A stretch of 64,000 nt of DNA from DATFQE01 sp963739085. Lineage in GTDB: Bacteria > Actinomycetota > Thermoleophilia > Gaiellales > Gaiellaceae. The translations under genes and the position numbers were made by a program. The stretch is taken from assembly GCA_963739085.1 (NCBI GenBank), contig CAVTZA010000012.1, positions 186,001 to 250,000 of the forward strand. Reading direction: 5' to 3'. Shown here one piece after another: positions 26,554-36,220 of the stretch. The notes beneath the pieces are model-generated. The model did no database searches. It saw only the letters and a list, made by a program, of their open reading frames with translations, and was not told the origin of the DNA. Every line of letters starts with the position of its first letter. Positions within the stretch are counted from its first letter, which is position 1.

Positions 26554-27822
26554 TCAGTCCTGCACGCGGGCCCAGATCGAGCGGGTGGCCGCGTCGAGCT
26601 CCCGGGCGACCTCGCCGGGCGTCGCGCCCTCGTACAGCGCCTCCTCCAGCACCGGCCCGGCCGCGTCCTCGATCTCCGGCCACTCGGGCACCGTCGGCAC
26701 GCGCTGGATCACCGGGATCGTGTCGAGGAAGACGCGCGAGTTGGCCGGCTTCGCGCTCGGGTCGAGGAACGCGTCCGACTCGGCTATCTCGCGCAGGGAC
26801 GGAACGGTCCGTCCTGCACGCGCCGTGATCCGCTGCCCCTCGGCGCCGAGCGCGAACTCGACGAACCGCCAGGCCGCATCCTTGTTGTCCGAGCCCTTCG
26901 TCAGGCAGTAGGCGTCCGAGTGCAGGATCCCCGCCTGCTCCTTGAAGCTCGGGAGCGGCGCCACGTCCCAGTCGAACGCGCTGATCGTCCGGAAGGACGG
27001 GGTCGAACGGCGCGACGAGAGGATCATCCCGAGGCGGCCGTTCATGAACCGGGACTCGTCGTCCTCGGCCTCCACCTCCTCCTCGCTCGGGATCGCCCGG
27101 TACGCGGTGTGGAGCAGCATGAACTCGCGCAGCGGCGTCTGTGCCGCCGGCTCGTCGAGCGCGAAGCCGGAGAGGTCGTCGCGCACGAGGTCGCCGCCGT
27201 TCGACCAGACGAACGGCGCGATCCTGATCAGCGACGGCTCGACGCCCACGCCGTACTGGTCGCGCTTGCGGTCGGTCAGCTTCACGGCCGTGTCGACGAA
27301 CTGCTTCCACGTCCAGTCGCCGCTCGGCAGCGGGAGGCCCGCCTTCCGGAAGAGCGCCTTGTTGTAGTAGACGACGAGGCTCGAGATGTTCTGGGGCAGG
27401 CAGCTCAGCTTCCCGTCGAAGCGGAACGCGTCCAGCGCCTGCGGGTAGAAATCGCCTTCCTCGAAGGCATCGGACTCCGACAGTCGGTCCTCGATCGGCT
27501 CGAGCTGGCCCTTCGCGGCGAACTGGCCGTAGAAGCGGTAGTTCAGGAGGAAGAGGTCCGGCGGCCGCCCGCCGGCGATCGAGGTCGCGAGCCGGGCCAG
27601 GAGGTCGTCGCGGTCGCTGGCCTCGACGAGCTGGACGCGGACGTCGGGCTCTTCGGCCTTGAACGCCGTGATCACCTCGCGGTACGCCTTCAGCTCCTCG
27701 GGGTCGCCGAAGACGAGGAACTGGACCTCTCCGTCGGCGGCGCCTCCACCGCCGTCGTCGCCGCCGCAGGAGGCGACCGTCAGGGAGACGAGCACGAACA
27801 GGAGCGCGGACAACCGTGTCAT
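26554..27822 (-). CDS. Sugar-type ABC transporter substrate-binding lipoprotein
   Basis: 422 residues from ATG 27822 (GGAGGG upstream). Signal MTRLSALLFVLVSLTVASCGG with lipobox VASC. The mature protein is a family 1 extracellular solute-binding fold (EVQFLVFGDPEELKAYREVITAFKAEEPDVRVQL, VVYYNKALFRKAGLPLPSGDWTW, KDAAWRFVEFALG). Substrate unknown, probably a carbohydrate. The start overlaps the stop of the upstream permease gene by 4 bases. Confidence 0.92.
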   Translation of the reverse strand: MTRLSALLFVLVSLTVASCGGDDGGGGAADGEVQFLVFGDPEELKAYREVITAFKAEEPDVRVQLVEASDRDDLLARLATSIAGGRPPDLFLLNYRFYGQFAAKGQLEPIEDRLSESDAFEEGDFYPQALDAFRFDGKLSCLPQNISSLVVYYNKALFRKAGLPLPSGDWTWKQFVDTAVKLTDRKRDQYGVGVEPSLIRIAPFVWSNGGDLVRDDLSGFALDEPAAQTPLREFMLLHTAYRAIPSEEEVEAEDDESRFMNGRLGMILSSRRSTPSFRTISAFDWDVAPLPSFKEQAGILHSDAYCLTKGSDNKDAAWRFVEFALGAEGQRITARAGRTVPSLREIAESDAFLDPSAKPANSRVFLDTIPVIQRVPTVPEWPEIEDAAGPVLEEALYEGATPGEVARELDAATRSIWARVQD

Positions 27823-28616
27823 GTGGCGACCCTCCGAAGGATTCGATGCAGGGGAACGAGTGCGATCACGATCGGCACGGTGGCGAGCGTCGCCCCCGCG
27901 AGCAGGACCGGGAGATCCTGCCTGCCCAGCGCCGCGAGCGAGCGGAGACCGAGCGGCAGCGTGTACTTGTCCTCGTCGAAGATGTAGAGCAGCGGGTCGA
28001 GGAAGTTCGCCCAGCAGACGACGAACGCGAGCGCGGCGACCGTGGCCGTCGCGGGACGGACGAGCGGCATGGCAACGCGAAGCCAGAGGCGGAAGGGCCC
28101 GGCGCCGTCGACGCGGGCGGCGTCGAACAGCTCCTGCGGCAGGCGACGGAACGACCACCAGTACAGGACGACGTAGAACGGCGACATCCCGAGCAGCGCG
28201 GGGGCGACGAGCGGGACGTAGGTGTCGACGAGGCCGAGCGTCCGGAAGACGGCGAACCGCGGCACGAGCAGCGCCGTCGTGGGAACCATCAGGGCGACGA
28301 ACGAGAGCACGAGCACGAACCGGGCAAGGCGCGGCGGCAGCTGCGAGATCGCGAAGCCGGCCCACGAGGCGACCAGGACCGCGAGCGGGACCGCGAGCGC
28401 CGCGACGAGCAGGGAGTTGGCCGCGTAGCGGCCGAGGTCGACGAGCTCGAACGCCTGGTCGTAGCCGGCGAGCGTCACCGGATCCGGCAGCAGCTCGGGG
28501 CCACGCGGGGGCGGCAGGCCGGGCTCTCGCAGCGAGCCCGTGACCATCAGGACGAGCGGAAAGACGAACAACAGCGCGGCGGCGGCAGCCAGGCCCGGCC
28601 GGACGAAGCGCCTCAA
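27819..28616 (-). CDS. Sugar-type ABC transporter permease (MalG/UgpE family)
   Basis: 265 residues; TTG start overlapping the era stop by 4 bases (TTGA). Six helices, with SFRRLPQELFDAARVDGAGPFRLWLRVAMPLVRP as the EAA loop. It forms the channel with the second permease. Its tight coupling to era is unusual for a transporter gene. Confidence 0.9.
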   Translation of the reverse strand: MRRFVRPGLAAAAALLFVFPLVLMVTGSLREPGLPPPRGPELLPDPVTLAGYDQAFELVDLGRYAANSLLVAALAVPLAVLVASWAGFAISQLPPRLARFVLVLSFVALMVPTTALLVPRFAVFRTLGLVDTYVPLVAPALLGMSPFYVVLYWWSFRRLPQELFDAARVDGAGPFRLWLRVAMPLVRPATATVAALAFVVCWANFLDPLLYIFDEDKYTLPLGLRSLAALGRQDLPVLLAGATLATVPIVIALVPLHRILRRVAT

Positions 28617-29473
28617 AGGCCCAGCCGCTCCAGGAGCCGCTCGTCACGCCGCCAGCGCGGCTTCACCTTGACCTGGAGCTCGAGGAAGACCTTATGCCCG
28701 AGCAGCGCCTCGATCTCCGGCCGCGCCCGCGTCCCGATCTCCCTGACCATCTGCCCGCCGCGGCCGACGACGATCTGCTTCTGCGAGTCCGTCTCGACGT
28801 AGAGGCTCGCCCGCAGGACCTTCTCGTCGAGCTCCTCGACCTCGACCGTGATCGCGTGAGGCACCTCGTCGCGAGTCAGCTGTAGGGCCTTCTCGCGCAC
28901 GAGCTCCGCCACCTGCTCCTCCGCCGAGAGGTCCGTGCGCTGCTCGGGCGGGAAGTACGCCGGGCCTTCGGCGAGCAGCTCGGCGAGCTCCTCTCGAAGA
29001 GCGTCCACCCCGTCCCCCGTCCGGGCGCTCACCGGGTGGACCGCGTGGAAGTCGCCGAGCCGCGCGGCATTCAGCAGCTGCTGGGCAATGTGACCCGGCT
29101 TGAGGCGGTCGACCTTGTTGACGGCGATCACGACCGGCACGCCCAGCTCGAACACGCGCCGGGCGATGAAGCGGTCGCCGGCGCCGATCCGCTCGCGGGC
29201 GTCGAGCACGAGCAAGACTGCGTCGACGTCCTCGAACGACGAGTCGACCGTGCGCTGCATGTGCTCGGTCAGGGGGTCGCGCGGCCGCTGGAAGCCGGGG
29301 AGGTCGGCGAGGACGAGCTGCCAGTCGTCGCCGTTCGCCACCCCGAAGATCCGCCTCCGCGTCGTCTGCGGCTTGTCCGAGACGATCGCGACCTTGCCGC
29401 CGCACAGCGCGTTCACCAGGCTGGACTTGCCGACGTTGGGGCGGCCAGCGACCGCGACGATGCCGGATCTCAC
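28613..29473 (-). CDS. era: GTPase Era
   Basis: 286 residues from GTG 29473, overlapping the cdd stop by 4 bases. G1 GRPNVGKSS, switch region KPQTTRRRIFG, G3 ADLPGFQRP, G4 AVNKVDRLKPG, and a C-terminal KH domain (QKQIVVGRGGQMVREIGTRARPEIE). Era binds the 3' end of 16S rRNA and helps 30S maturation. YbeY in the same operon works on the same rRNA end. Confidence 0.97.
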   Translation of the reverse strand: MRSGIVAVAGRPNVGKSSLVNALCGGKVAIVSDKPQTTRRRIFGVANGDDWQLVLADLPGFQRPRDPLTEHMQRTVDSSFEDVDAVLLVLDARERIGAGDRFIARRVFELGVPVVIAVNKVDRLKPGHIAQQLLNAARLGDFHAVHPVSARTGDGVDALREELAELLAEGPAYFPPEQRTDLSAEEQVAELVREKALQLTRDEVPHAITVEVEELDEKVLRASLYVETDSQKQIVVGRGGQMVREIGTRARPEIEALLGHKVFLELQVKVKPRWRRDERLLERLGL

Positions 29474-29832
29474 AGGACGAACGAGTCCGGCAGCAGTTCC
29501 GCCGGGGTCACCGTGGCGATTTCGCCGTTGCCGCGGCGGTAGGTGACCCGGTCGAGCCGCCACTCGGCGAGCCACTGGCGGCAGCCCCCGCAGGGTGACG
29601 CTGTGATCGCGATCTCCTCCAGGTCGCCGGGTTTGAGCCCCGCGGTCGCGGCGGCGCCGATGCAGCACTTCTCGGCGCAGATCCCCAACGGATACGCCGC
29701 GTTCTCGACGTTCACGCCGGTGAAGACGCGGCCGTCTCTCGCGCGCGCGGCTGCGCCGACGAAAAAGCTCGAGTACGGCGCGTAGGCGTTCCGCGCCGCC
29801 TCGTCCGCGGCGGCCAGGAGCTCGTCGCTCAT
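29470..29832 (-). CDS. cdd: Cytidine deaminase
   Basis: 120 residues. Zinc site: CAE (52-54) in PLGICAEKCCIGAA and PCGGC (80-84); substrate loop FFVGAAARARDGRVFTGVNVENAAYP. It deaminates (deoxy)cytidine to (deoxy)uridine. The usual Arg after CAE is Lys. Coupled to era and to the upstream lipid kinase gene by 4-base overlaps. Confidence 0.95.
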   Translation of the reverse strand: MSDELLAAADEAARNAYAPYSSFFVGAAARARDGRVFTGVNVENAAYPLGICAEKCCIGAAATAGLKPGDLEEIAITASPCGGCRQWLAEWRLDRVTYRRGNGEIATVTPAELLPDSFVL

Positions 29833-30542
29833 GCCAGCACCTGGAAGACGACGAGCGCGACGAGCGCCCCGAGCAGGCCACCGAAGGCGACCTCGGCGAG
29901 GGAGTGCATGCCGGCCTCGATCCTGGTCTGCGCCACCAACAGCGCCATGATGAACGTCAGCGAGCTGATCAGGAACCAGTGCTGGAAGTCGCCGAGGATC
30001 GCCGTCACCGCCATCCAGCCGCCGAAGGCGATCGCCGCGTGCCCCGAGGGGAGCCCGCCGCGCAGCGGTGTGCCGCGGCCGGTGTAGGCCTTGAAGGCGA
30101 TCACGACGATGATCGTCAGCACGAGCGCGATCAGCGTCAGCTCCGCAGGCGCGTCGCGGATCCGGTCGATCAGGCGCGAGCTGCGATTGGCGAACTGGTC
30201 GGAGAAGACGAGGTAGCCGACGGCGATCGCGTTGACGGTCGAGATGAGGACCGCGCCCGCGGCGATGTCCTTGGCCAGCTTCGCCAGCGGGTCGAAGGCG
30301 GTCGTCGCCACGTCGATCGACGCCTCGATGGCCGTGTTGACCATCTCGGTGATCAGCACGAACGAGATCGAGAGGAGCAGCGCGATCAGCTCGAGCCTGT
30401 CGACGCCGGTCGCGATCGCCGCGACCAGGACCGCCGCCGCGGCCGTGAAGTGAATGCGCATGTTCCGCTGCGTGCGAAGGACGTGGATGATCCCTTCGAA
30501 CGCGAAGTTGAAGCTGTCGAAGATCGACGGTGCCGGTTTCAT
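29829..30542 (-). CDS. dgkA: Diacylglycerol/undecaprenol kinase fused to a PAP2 phosphatase domain
   Basis: 237 residues from ATG 30542. Residues about 1-125 are a prokaryotic diacylglycerol kinase (SFNFAFEGIIHVLRTQRNMRIH, ISFVLITEMVNTAIEASIDV, KLAKDIAAGAVLI, three helices). Residues about 130-237 are a membrane PAP2 phosphatase (GLPSGHAAIAFGGW; AGMHSLAEVAFGG with the second His). One protein thus carries opposing lipid kinase and phosphatase activities, probably on undecaprenol or diacylglycerol. Overlaps ybeY and cdd by 4 bases each. Confidence 0.9.
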   Translation of the reverse strand: MKPAPSIFDSFNFAFEGIIHVLRTQRNMRIHFTAAAAVLVAAIATGVDRLELIALLLSISFVLITEMVNTAIEASIDVATTAFDPLAKLAKDIAAGAVLISTVNAIAVGYLVFSDQFANRSSRLIDRIRDAPAELTLIALVLTIIVVIAFKAYTGRGTPLRGGLPSGHAAIAFGGWMAVTAILGDFQHWFLISSLTFIMALLVAQTRIEAGMHSLAEVAFGGLLGALVALVVFQVLA

Positions 30543-30916
30543 CGGAGGAGCGCCGCCTCGCGCGCGGCCATGTCGACGCCGTGGTCGTAGCCGAGCAGGT
30601 GAAGGAGCCCGTGCACGAGCGGCGCGCGCCAGGCGTCCCCGATCACCTGCGGGCACAGAATCGCGTCCCCGAGCTGGCGCGGAACGCCTTCGGGAAGCTC
30701 GTCGCGCGCGTCGATCGGGAACGAGAGCACGTCCGTCGGCTCGTCGACGCCGAGGTGCTGGTGCTTCAGCGTGCGCATCTCCTCCGGCCCCACGAACGCG
30801 AGCCCGAGCTCGCCTTCCTCGACCCCCTCGGCCGCGAGAACCTCGCGCGCGAGTGCCGTGGCCGCATCGGCCTCCACGTCGACGCCGCTCCGGTTCTGCA
30901 CCTCGACCACCACCAT
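30539..30916 (-). CDS. ybeY: Endoribonuclease YbeY
   Basis: 125 residues from ATG 30916 (VVVEVQNRSGVD). The metal-binding motif HGLLHLLGYDHG holds the three His; VDEPTDVLSFP and LGDAILCPQV are also diagnostic. It matures the 16S rRNA 3' end. An upstream frame extends to 30955 but overlaps the phoH stop, and the ATG has GGAAG in front. Confidence 0.95.
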   Translation of the reverse strand: MVVVEVQNRSGVDVEADAATALAREVLAAEGVEEGELGLAFVGPEEMRTLKHQHLGVDEPTDVLSFPIDARDELPEGVPRQLGDAILCPQVIGDAWRAPLVHGLLHLLGYDHGVDMAAREAALLR

Positions 30917-30920
30917 GCCG

Positions 30921-31880
<960 letters not shown>

Positions 31881-31886
31881 GCGATC

Positions 31887-31896
31887 AGTGTAGGAC
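31887..31896. promoter_or_regulatory. Divergent -10 region between phoH and the PLP decarboxylase
   Basis: AGTGTAGGAC: read on the minus strand it gives TACACT 6 bases before phoH GTG. On the plus strand TAGGAC (one mismatch to TAnnnT) lies 9 bases before GTG 31906. The intergenic space is 25 bp. Confidence 0.45.
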
Positions 31897-31905
31897 GATG
31901 TACCC

Positions 31906-33324
31906 GTGACCGATCCGCTGCTCCTCCGTGACGAGGCCGACGAGGCGCTTGCCTATGCGATACGGGAGGCGAGGCGCTACCTCGCGGAGCTCGGGGAGTC
32001 CGCGGTGCTGCCGGAGGGCGCCACCGAGGCGGCGGAGCACTTCGCCGGTGGCCTCCCGGACGCCGGCGACGGCGCGCTCGCCGCGCTGACCGAGCTGGTG
32101 GAGCGCGGGATCCCCGCGGCGACGCGCTCCTCGGGCCCGCGGTTCTTCCACTTCGTGACGGGCGGCGTGACGCCGGCCGCTCAGGGGGCGGACTGGCTCG
32201 CCTCGACGCTCGACCAGAACGCGTTCTCCGCCGTGAGCTCCCCGCTCGCGGTACGGCTGGAGGCCGTGACGATCGCCTGGCTGCTCGAGCTCTTCGAGCT
32301 GCCCTCGAGCTGGGGCGGCGTCCTCACTACGGGCGCGACGACAGCGAACTTCACCGCGCTCGCGGCAGCGCGGCGCTGGTGGGCGGAGCGGCACGGCGTC
32401 GATGTCGACGACCGCGGTTTCCCGGGCCTGCCGGCCATGCCGATCTTCTCCAGCGGCTACATCCATCCGAGCGCGACGAAGGCGCTGGCGATGCTCGGCC
32501 TCGGACGCGGGTCGGTCCGCGTGCTCGCGAAGGACGCGGCGGGGCGGCTGGACGTCGAGGCGCTCGAGCGCGAGCTGCAGGCGCTCGACGGCGCTCCGGC
32601 GATCCTGATCGGAAACGCAGGCGACGTGAACACGGGCGACTTCGATCCGCTCGAGCGGATGGCCGACCTCGCGGAGCGGTTCGGCGCCTGGCTCCACGTG
32701 GACGGCGCGTTCGGGCTCTTCGCGCGCGTGACCCCTCGGGCCAGGCAGCTCGCCGCCGGCGTCGAACGGGCCGACGCGGTCATCTCCGACGGGCACAAGT
32801 GGCTCAACGTCCCGTACGACTGCGGCTTCGCCTTCCTGCGGGATCCGGGGCCGCTCCATGCGACCTTCGGCTTCACGGCGGCTTACCTCCCCGGTGACGA
32901 GCTGCCCGGGCCGGAGGCGTCGAGGCGCGCCCGGTCGATCGCGGCCTGGGCGACGTTGCGCGCCTACGGGCGCTCGGGCTACCGCGCCATGGTCGAGCGG
33001 CATCTCGCGCTGGCGCAGCGGCTGGCCGACCGGGTCGACACGGTCCCGAGCCTCGAACGGCTCGCGGACGTACCGCTCAACATCGTCTGCTTCCGGTGCC
33101 GCCCGGCTCACGTGGACGAGGGCGACCTCGACGACCTCAACACGCGCATCGGTCAGGCACTGCTCGCCGACGGCCGCGTCTACGTCGGCACGACGCGATA
33201 CGAGGGCCGCGTGGCATTCCGGCCCGCCATCGTCAACTGGCGCACGACCGAGGCCGACATCGACCTGATCACTGACGTCGTCGTCGAGCTCGGCGAGCGC
33301 GAGCTCGCCGCTGCAGGGCGCTAG
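31906..33324 (+). CDS. PLP-dependent group II decarboxylase (AADC/glutamate decarboxylase-like)
   Basis: 472 residues. Cofactor Lys298 in SDGHKWLNVPYDCG, the Asp that binds the pyridine N in AWLHVDGAFG, and TGATTANFTALAAARRWWAER near the phosphate-binding region. Substrate cannot be read from sequence; the family includes aromatic amino acid, glutamate, diaminobutyrate and cysteine-sulfinate decarboxylases. Divergent from phoH. A second, differently organised member lies at 53177-54829. Confidence 0.88.
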   Translation: MTDPLLLRDEADEALAYAIREARRYLAELGESAVLPEGATEAAEHFAGGLPDAGDGALAALTELVERGIPAATRSSGPRFFHFVTGGVTPAAQGADWLASTLDQNAFSAVSSPLAVRLEAVTIAWLLELFELPSSWGGVLTTGATTANFTALAAARRWWAERHGVDVDDRGFPGLPAMPIFSSGYIHPSATKALAMLGLGRGSVRVLAKDAAGRLDVEALERELQALDGAPAILIGNAGDVNTGDFDPLERMADLAERFGAWLHVDGAFGLFARVTPRARQLAAGVERADAVISDGHKWLNVPYDCGFAFLRDPGPLHATFGFTAAYLPGDELPGPEASRRARSIAAWATLRAYGRSGYRAMVERHLALAQRLADRVDTVPSLERLADVPLNIVCFRCRPAHVDEGDLDDLNTRIGQALLADGRVYVGTTRYEGRVAFRPAIVNWRTTEADIDLITDVVVELGERELAAAGR

Positions 33325-33339
33325 GCGGAGCGCTCAGCA

Positions 33340-33358
33340 GTCACGATCTCGGCACAAA
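33340..33358 (-). repeat. Recurrent intergenic motif, copy 3
   Basis: Minus-strand reading TTTGTGCCGAGATCGTGAC. It lies in the 166-base space between the convergent decarboxylase and yqeY genes, so it is not placed as a promoter for either. Confidence 0.5.
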
Positions 33359-33490
33359 GCTGCGCGCATTCTGCGCGCCCCACACGACTACGATCGCATC
33401 GGGGAGGAGGTTGGTGCACCTGGGCCCCAACCGAACGGGTCGCGGCTGATGGAGCCATGGCCGGTGCGAGCTCGGCCGCGGTAGAAAGAG

Positions 33491-33934
33491 CTACGCGAGC
33501 TTCTCGCGCACGAGCTGGCTGACCGCCGAGCCGTCGGCACGACCCGCGATCTGCGGCATCACGTCGGCCATCACCCGGCCCAGGTCGCGCAGGCTGGTCG
33601 CGCCCGTCTCGGCGATGGCGTCGTCGACGATCTCCTCGAGCTCCTCCTCGGACAACGGCTCGGGCATGAACTCCTCGAGCACCTCGAGCTCGGCCTCCTC
33701 CCCATCCGCCTGCTCGTCGCGTCCCGCCGACCTGAAGGCGTCCGCCGCCTCGATCCGCTTCTTGCGCTCCCGCTGGAGCACCTGCAGCTCCTCGTCGTCG
33801 TGGAGCGGCCGCTGCAGCTCCTTCTCCGCCGACCGCAGGCTCGCGAGAATCAGACGAAGCGCGTCGCGACGGTCCGTGTCGCGCTCCTTCATCGCCTGCT
33901 CGAGCTCGCGCTCCAACTCCTTGATCAGGCTCAT
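33491..33934 (-). CDS. yqeY: GatB/YqeY domain protein
   Basis: 147 residues, the usual YqeY length: SLIKELERELEQAMKERDTDRRDALRLILASL, then DEQADGEEAELEVLEEFMPEPLSEEELEEIV and LGRVMADVMPQIAGRADG. It resembles the tRNA-binding tail of GatB; role in amidotransferase-type tRNA handling is inferred. Overlaps the HIT gene by 4 bases. Confidence 0.93.
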   Translation of the reverse strand: MSLIKELERELEQAMKERDTDRRDALRLILASLRSAEKELQRPLHDDEELQVLQRERKKRIEAADAFRSAGRDEQADGEEAELEVLEEFMPEPLSEEELEEIVDDAIAETGATSLRDLGRVMADVMPQIAGRADGSAVSQLVREKLA

Positions 33935-34260
33935 GCGGGCATCCCCTGGATCCGGCCGCCGAGCAGGTGCCAGTGCAGGTGGAAGATCGTCTGGCCGCCG
34001 CCGGGGCCGACGTTGACGAGCACGCGGTAGTCCTCGAGCCCGGACTCGCGGGCCGTGTCGGCGACGAACTCGAGCATCCGCTTGGTCTCCTCCGGCTCGA
34101 ACTCTCCCACGTCGCGAAATGTTTCGACATGGCGCTCGGGGAGGATCAGCAGGTGCGTCTCGGCCTTCGGGTTGATGTCCCGGATCGCGACGAAGCCGTC
34201 ACCCGACCGCACGTGATCGCCCTCGGCGACGAGCCGGCAGAACAGGCAGTCAGACGACAC
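33931..34260 (-). CDS. HIT-family nucleotide-binding protein
   Basis: 109 residues from GTG 34260 (SSDCLFCRLVAEGD). The histidine triad is HLHWHLLGG; LILPERHVETFRDV is typical of the HinT branch. It hydrolyses or transfers nucleotidyl groups such as AMP-lysine or adenosine phosphoramidates. GTG 34260 overlaps the mtaB stop by 11 bases and fits family length better than the 34314 start. Confidence 0.93.
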   Translation of the reverse strand: MSSDCLFCRLVAEGDHVRSGDGFVAIRDINPKAETHLLILPERHVETFRDVGEFEPEETKRMLEFVADTARESGLEDYRVLVNVGPGGGQTIFHLHWHLLGGRIQGMPA

Positions 34261-35446
34261 CGATGATCCCGTCCTCGGTGACTGATTCTGCCCGCGCCCG
34301 CACGATCGACCCAACCGGAGTCTCGTCCGGGACGAGCCAGGGCGAGTAGTCGTCGCCGTAACCTCGGCCGGGACGGTCGACGAGCACCGCGTCCTCGGAG
34401 CCGAGCTTGCTCCGCCATCGGCGCAGACAGGCCTCGTGCGAGGCCGATCTAAGCCTGGCGCCGCGCTCCTTCTTGACGGCTCGCGGAACGGTGTCCGCCT
34501 CCGCCGTCGCGGTACCGGGCCGGGGCGAGTACGGGAACACGTGCACCTTCGTGATCCCTGCCTCCGCGATCACCGACAGCGTGCGCTCGAATGCGGACTC
34601 GTCCTCGTCCGGGAAGCCGACGATCACGTCGGTCGTCACGTTGAAGTCGCCGAGCGGCGCGATCCGCTTCAGGAAGGTGGAGGACGTGTAGCGCCGGCCC
34701 ATCGCGCTCAGCACGGCGTCGTCGCCGGACTGCATCGGCACGTGGAGGTGCCTCGCGAGGGTCGGCGTCTCCCGGACGGCGTCGACGAGCCTGTCGTCGA
34801 CGTGGTTCACCTCGATGGAGGAGAGCCGAAGCCGCTCCACTCCCGGGAGGTTCCCCGCCTCGCGCACGAGGTCGCCGAGCCTGTAGCCGGCGGCGCGGTC
34901 CCGGTAGCACCCGAGGTTGATGCCGGTCAGCACGATCTCGCGATGCCCCTGTGCGACGCGGCGGCGGATCTCCCGCAGCACCGCCGCGACGGGCCGACTT
35001 CGCGACGCTCCGCGGACGAGCGGCACGACGCAGAACTTGCACGAGAAGCTGCAGCCGTCCTGAACCTTGACGAACGCACGAATCCGCTCGAGCCGCGCGT
35101 CGGCCTGGACGCAGCCGATCGCGCCGACGTCCTCCGCCACGACATCGGGCGTGTCCTCACTCCTTCGCGCGACGACGCGGACGTTCGTCGCCGCGCCCGC
35201 GAAGGCGCCGTGCAGGTTGGCTCCGCATCCGGTCACGTACACGCGACCGTGCGTGCGCGCTGCGCGCGAGACCGCCTGGCGGGACTTGCTCACGGCCTCG
35301 TGCGTCACGCAGCACGTGTTCACGACCGCGACGTCCGCGCCCTCGCCGAGCTCGGAATGTCCGTCGGCGAGCAGCCGCTCGCGGACGTGCTGCGCATCCG
35401 TCTGGGACACCTTGCAGCCGAGGAAGCGAACCGAGAACGTGGCCAC
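34250..35446 (-). CDS. mtaB: tRNA t6A37 methylthiotransferase MtaB
   Basis: 398 residues from GTG 35446 (ATFSVRFLGCKVSQTDAQ). N-terminal UPF0004 domain with three Cys (LGCK, NTCCVT, TGCGAN), the radical-SAM cluster CSFSCKFC, and EIVLTGINLGCYR; a TRAM-like C-terminus. It adds a methylthio group to t6A37 of tRNA. MtaB rather than MiaB is favoured by the LGCKVSQ/NTC pattern and overall length. Located 13 bases after prmA. Confidence 0.92.
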   Translation of the reverse strand: MATFSVRFLGCKVSQTDAQHVRERLLADGHSELGEGADVAVVNTCCVTHEAVSKSRQAVSRAARTHGRVYVTGCGANLHGAFAGAATNVRVVARRSEDTPDVVAEDVGAIGCVQADARLERIRAFVKVQDGCSFSCKFCVVPLVRGASRSRPVAAVLREIRRRVAQGHREIVLTGINLGCYRDRAAGYRLGDLVREAGNLPGVERLRLSSIEVNHVDDRLVDAVRETPTLARHLHVPMQSGDDAVLSAMGRRYTSSTFLKRIAPLGDFNVTTDVIVGFPDEDESAFERTLSVIAEAGITKVHVFPYSPRPGTATAEADTVPRAVKKERGARLRSASHEACLRRWRSKLGSEDAVLVDRPGRGYGDDYSPWLVPDETPVGSIVRARAESVTEDGIIGVV

Positions 35447-35459
35447 CGAGCAGAGGATG

Positions 35460-36197
35460 CTACTTCGCGCGGAACTGATCGGCTGCCCAGCCGTCTCGCG
35501 CACGACTCCCCGCATGGGCGAGCCCTGGCAGCTCTGGCCGTTCCCCTTCGAGATAGCCCGACGTGATCACCGTCGCCGCGTCGAGTACCGGCACGACGGC
35601 CTCGACGACGTCGAGCGCGATGTTCGCGACCGCCACGTCCGCCGCCGGCAGGCGGCCGCTGCGTGCGTCGATGAGGGCGGCGTGAACCGCCACGCGATTC
35701 GCCGCGGCGTTGGTCTCCGTCGCCTCGACGGCCGCCGGATCGACGTCGACTGCGTACACGGGGCGGAAGCCGAGCTTCGCCCCGGCGATCGCCAGCACGC
35801 CCGAGCCGCAGCCCACGTCGAGCAGCGATCCACCCTCGAGCTCGAGCAGCAGCTCGAGCACGAGCCGCGTTGTCGAATGAGCTCCTGTCCCGAACGCGCG
35901 GCCGGGATCGACGACCACGGAGATCGCGTCGGCGGGCGGGTCCTCCCAGGGCGGCCCAACCCATAGCCGGCCGATTCGCACGGGACGGTGAAACGCGCGC
36001 CAGCGGTGCTCCCAGCCCGGCTCGACAGGCTCGCTGCGACTGTCACTGAACGCGACCCGGAAGCGCCCTTCCCCGCCGCTGTCCGTGTACGCCGTGAGGA
36101 GGACTCCCTCGGACGTCTCCGACTCCTCGAACCCGTCCGGAAAGAGCTCGAGCAGCGTCGCGCGCGCCTCCTCGGCGGCGTCCGGGGCGACCGTCAC
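35460..36197 (-). CDS. prmA: Ribosomal protein L11 methyltransferase
   Basis: 245 residues. AdoMet site LLDVGCGSGVLAIAGAKLG, preceded by VVDPGRAFGTGAHSTTRLVLELL, the PrmA signature; the catalytic NPPY-like motif is replaced by VANIALDVV as in the family. The N-terminal substrate domain is short. The sequence upstream of GTG 36197 reads LSEELRRVF in frame, which resembles normal PrmA N-termini, so a CTG overlapping the dnaJ stop may be the true start. Confidence 0.92.
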   Translation of the reverse strand: MTVAPDAAEEARATLLELFPDGFEESETSEGVLLTAYTDSGGEGRFRVAFSDSRSEPVEPGWEHRWRAFHRPVRIGRLWVGPPWEDPPADAISVVVDPGRAFGTGAHSTTRLVLELLLELEGGSLLDVGCGSGVLAIAGAKLGFRPVYAVDVDPAAVEATETNAAANRVAVHAALIDARSGRLPAADVAVANIALDVVEAVVPVLDAATVITSGYLEGERPELPGLAHAGSRARDGWAADQFRAK

Positions 36198-36220
36198 GAA
36201 GACGCGTCGAAGCTCCTCGC

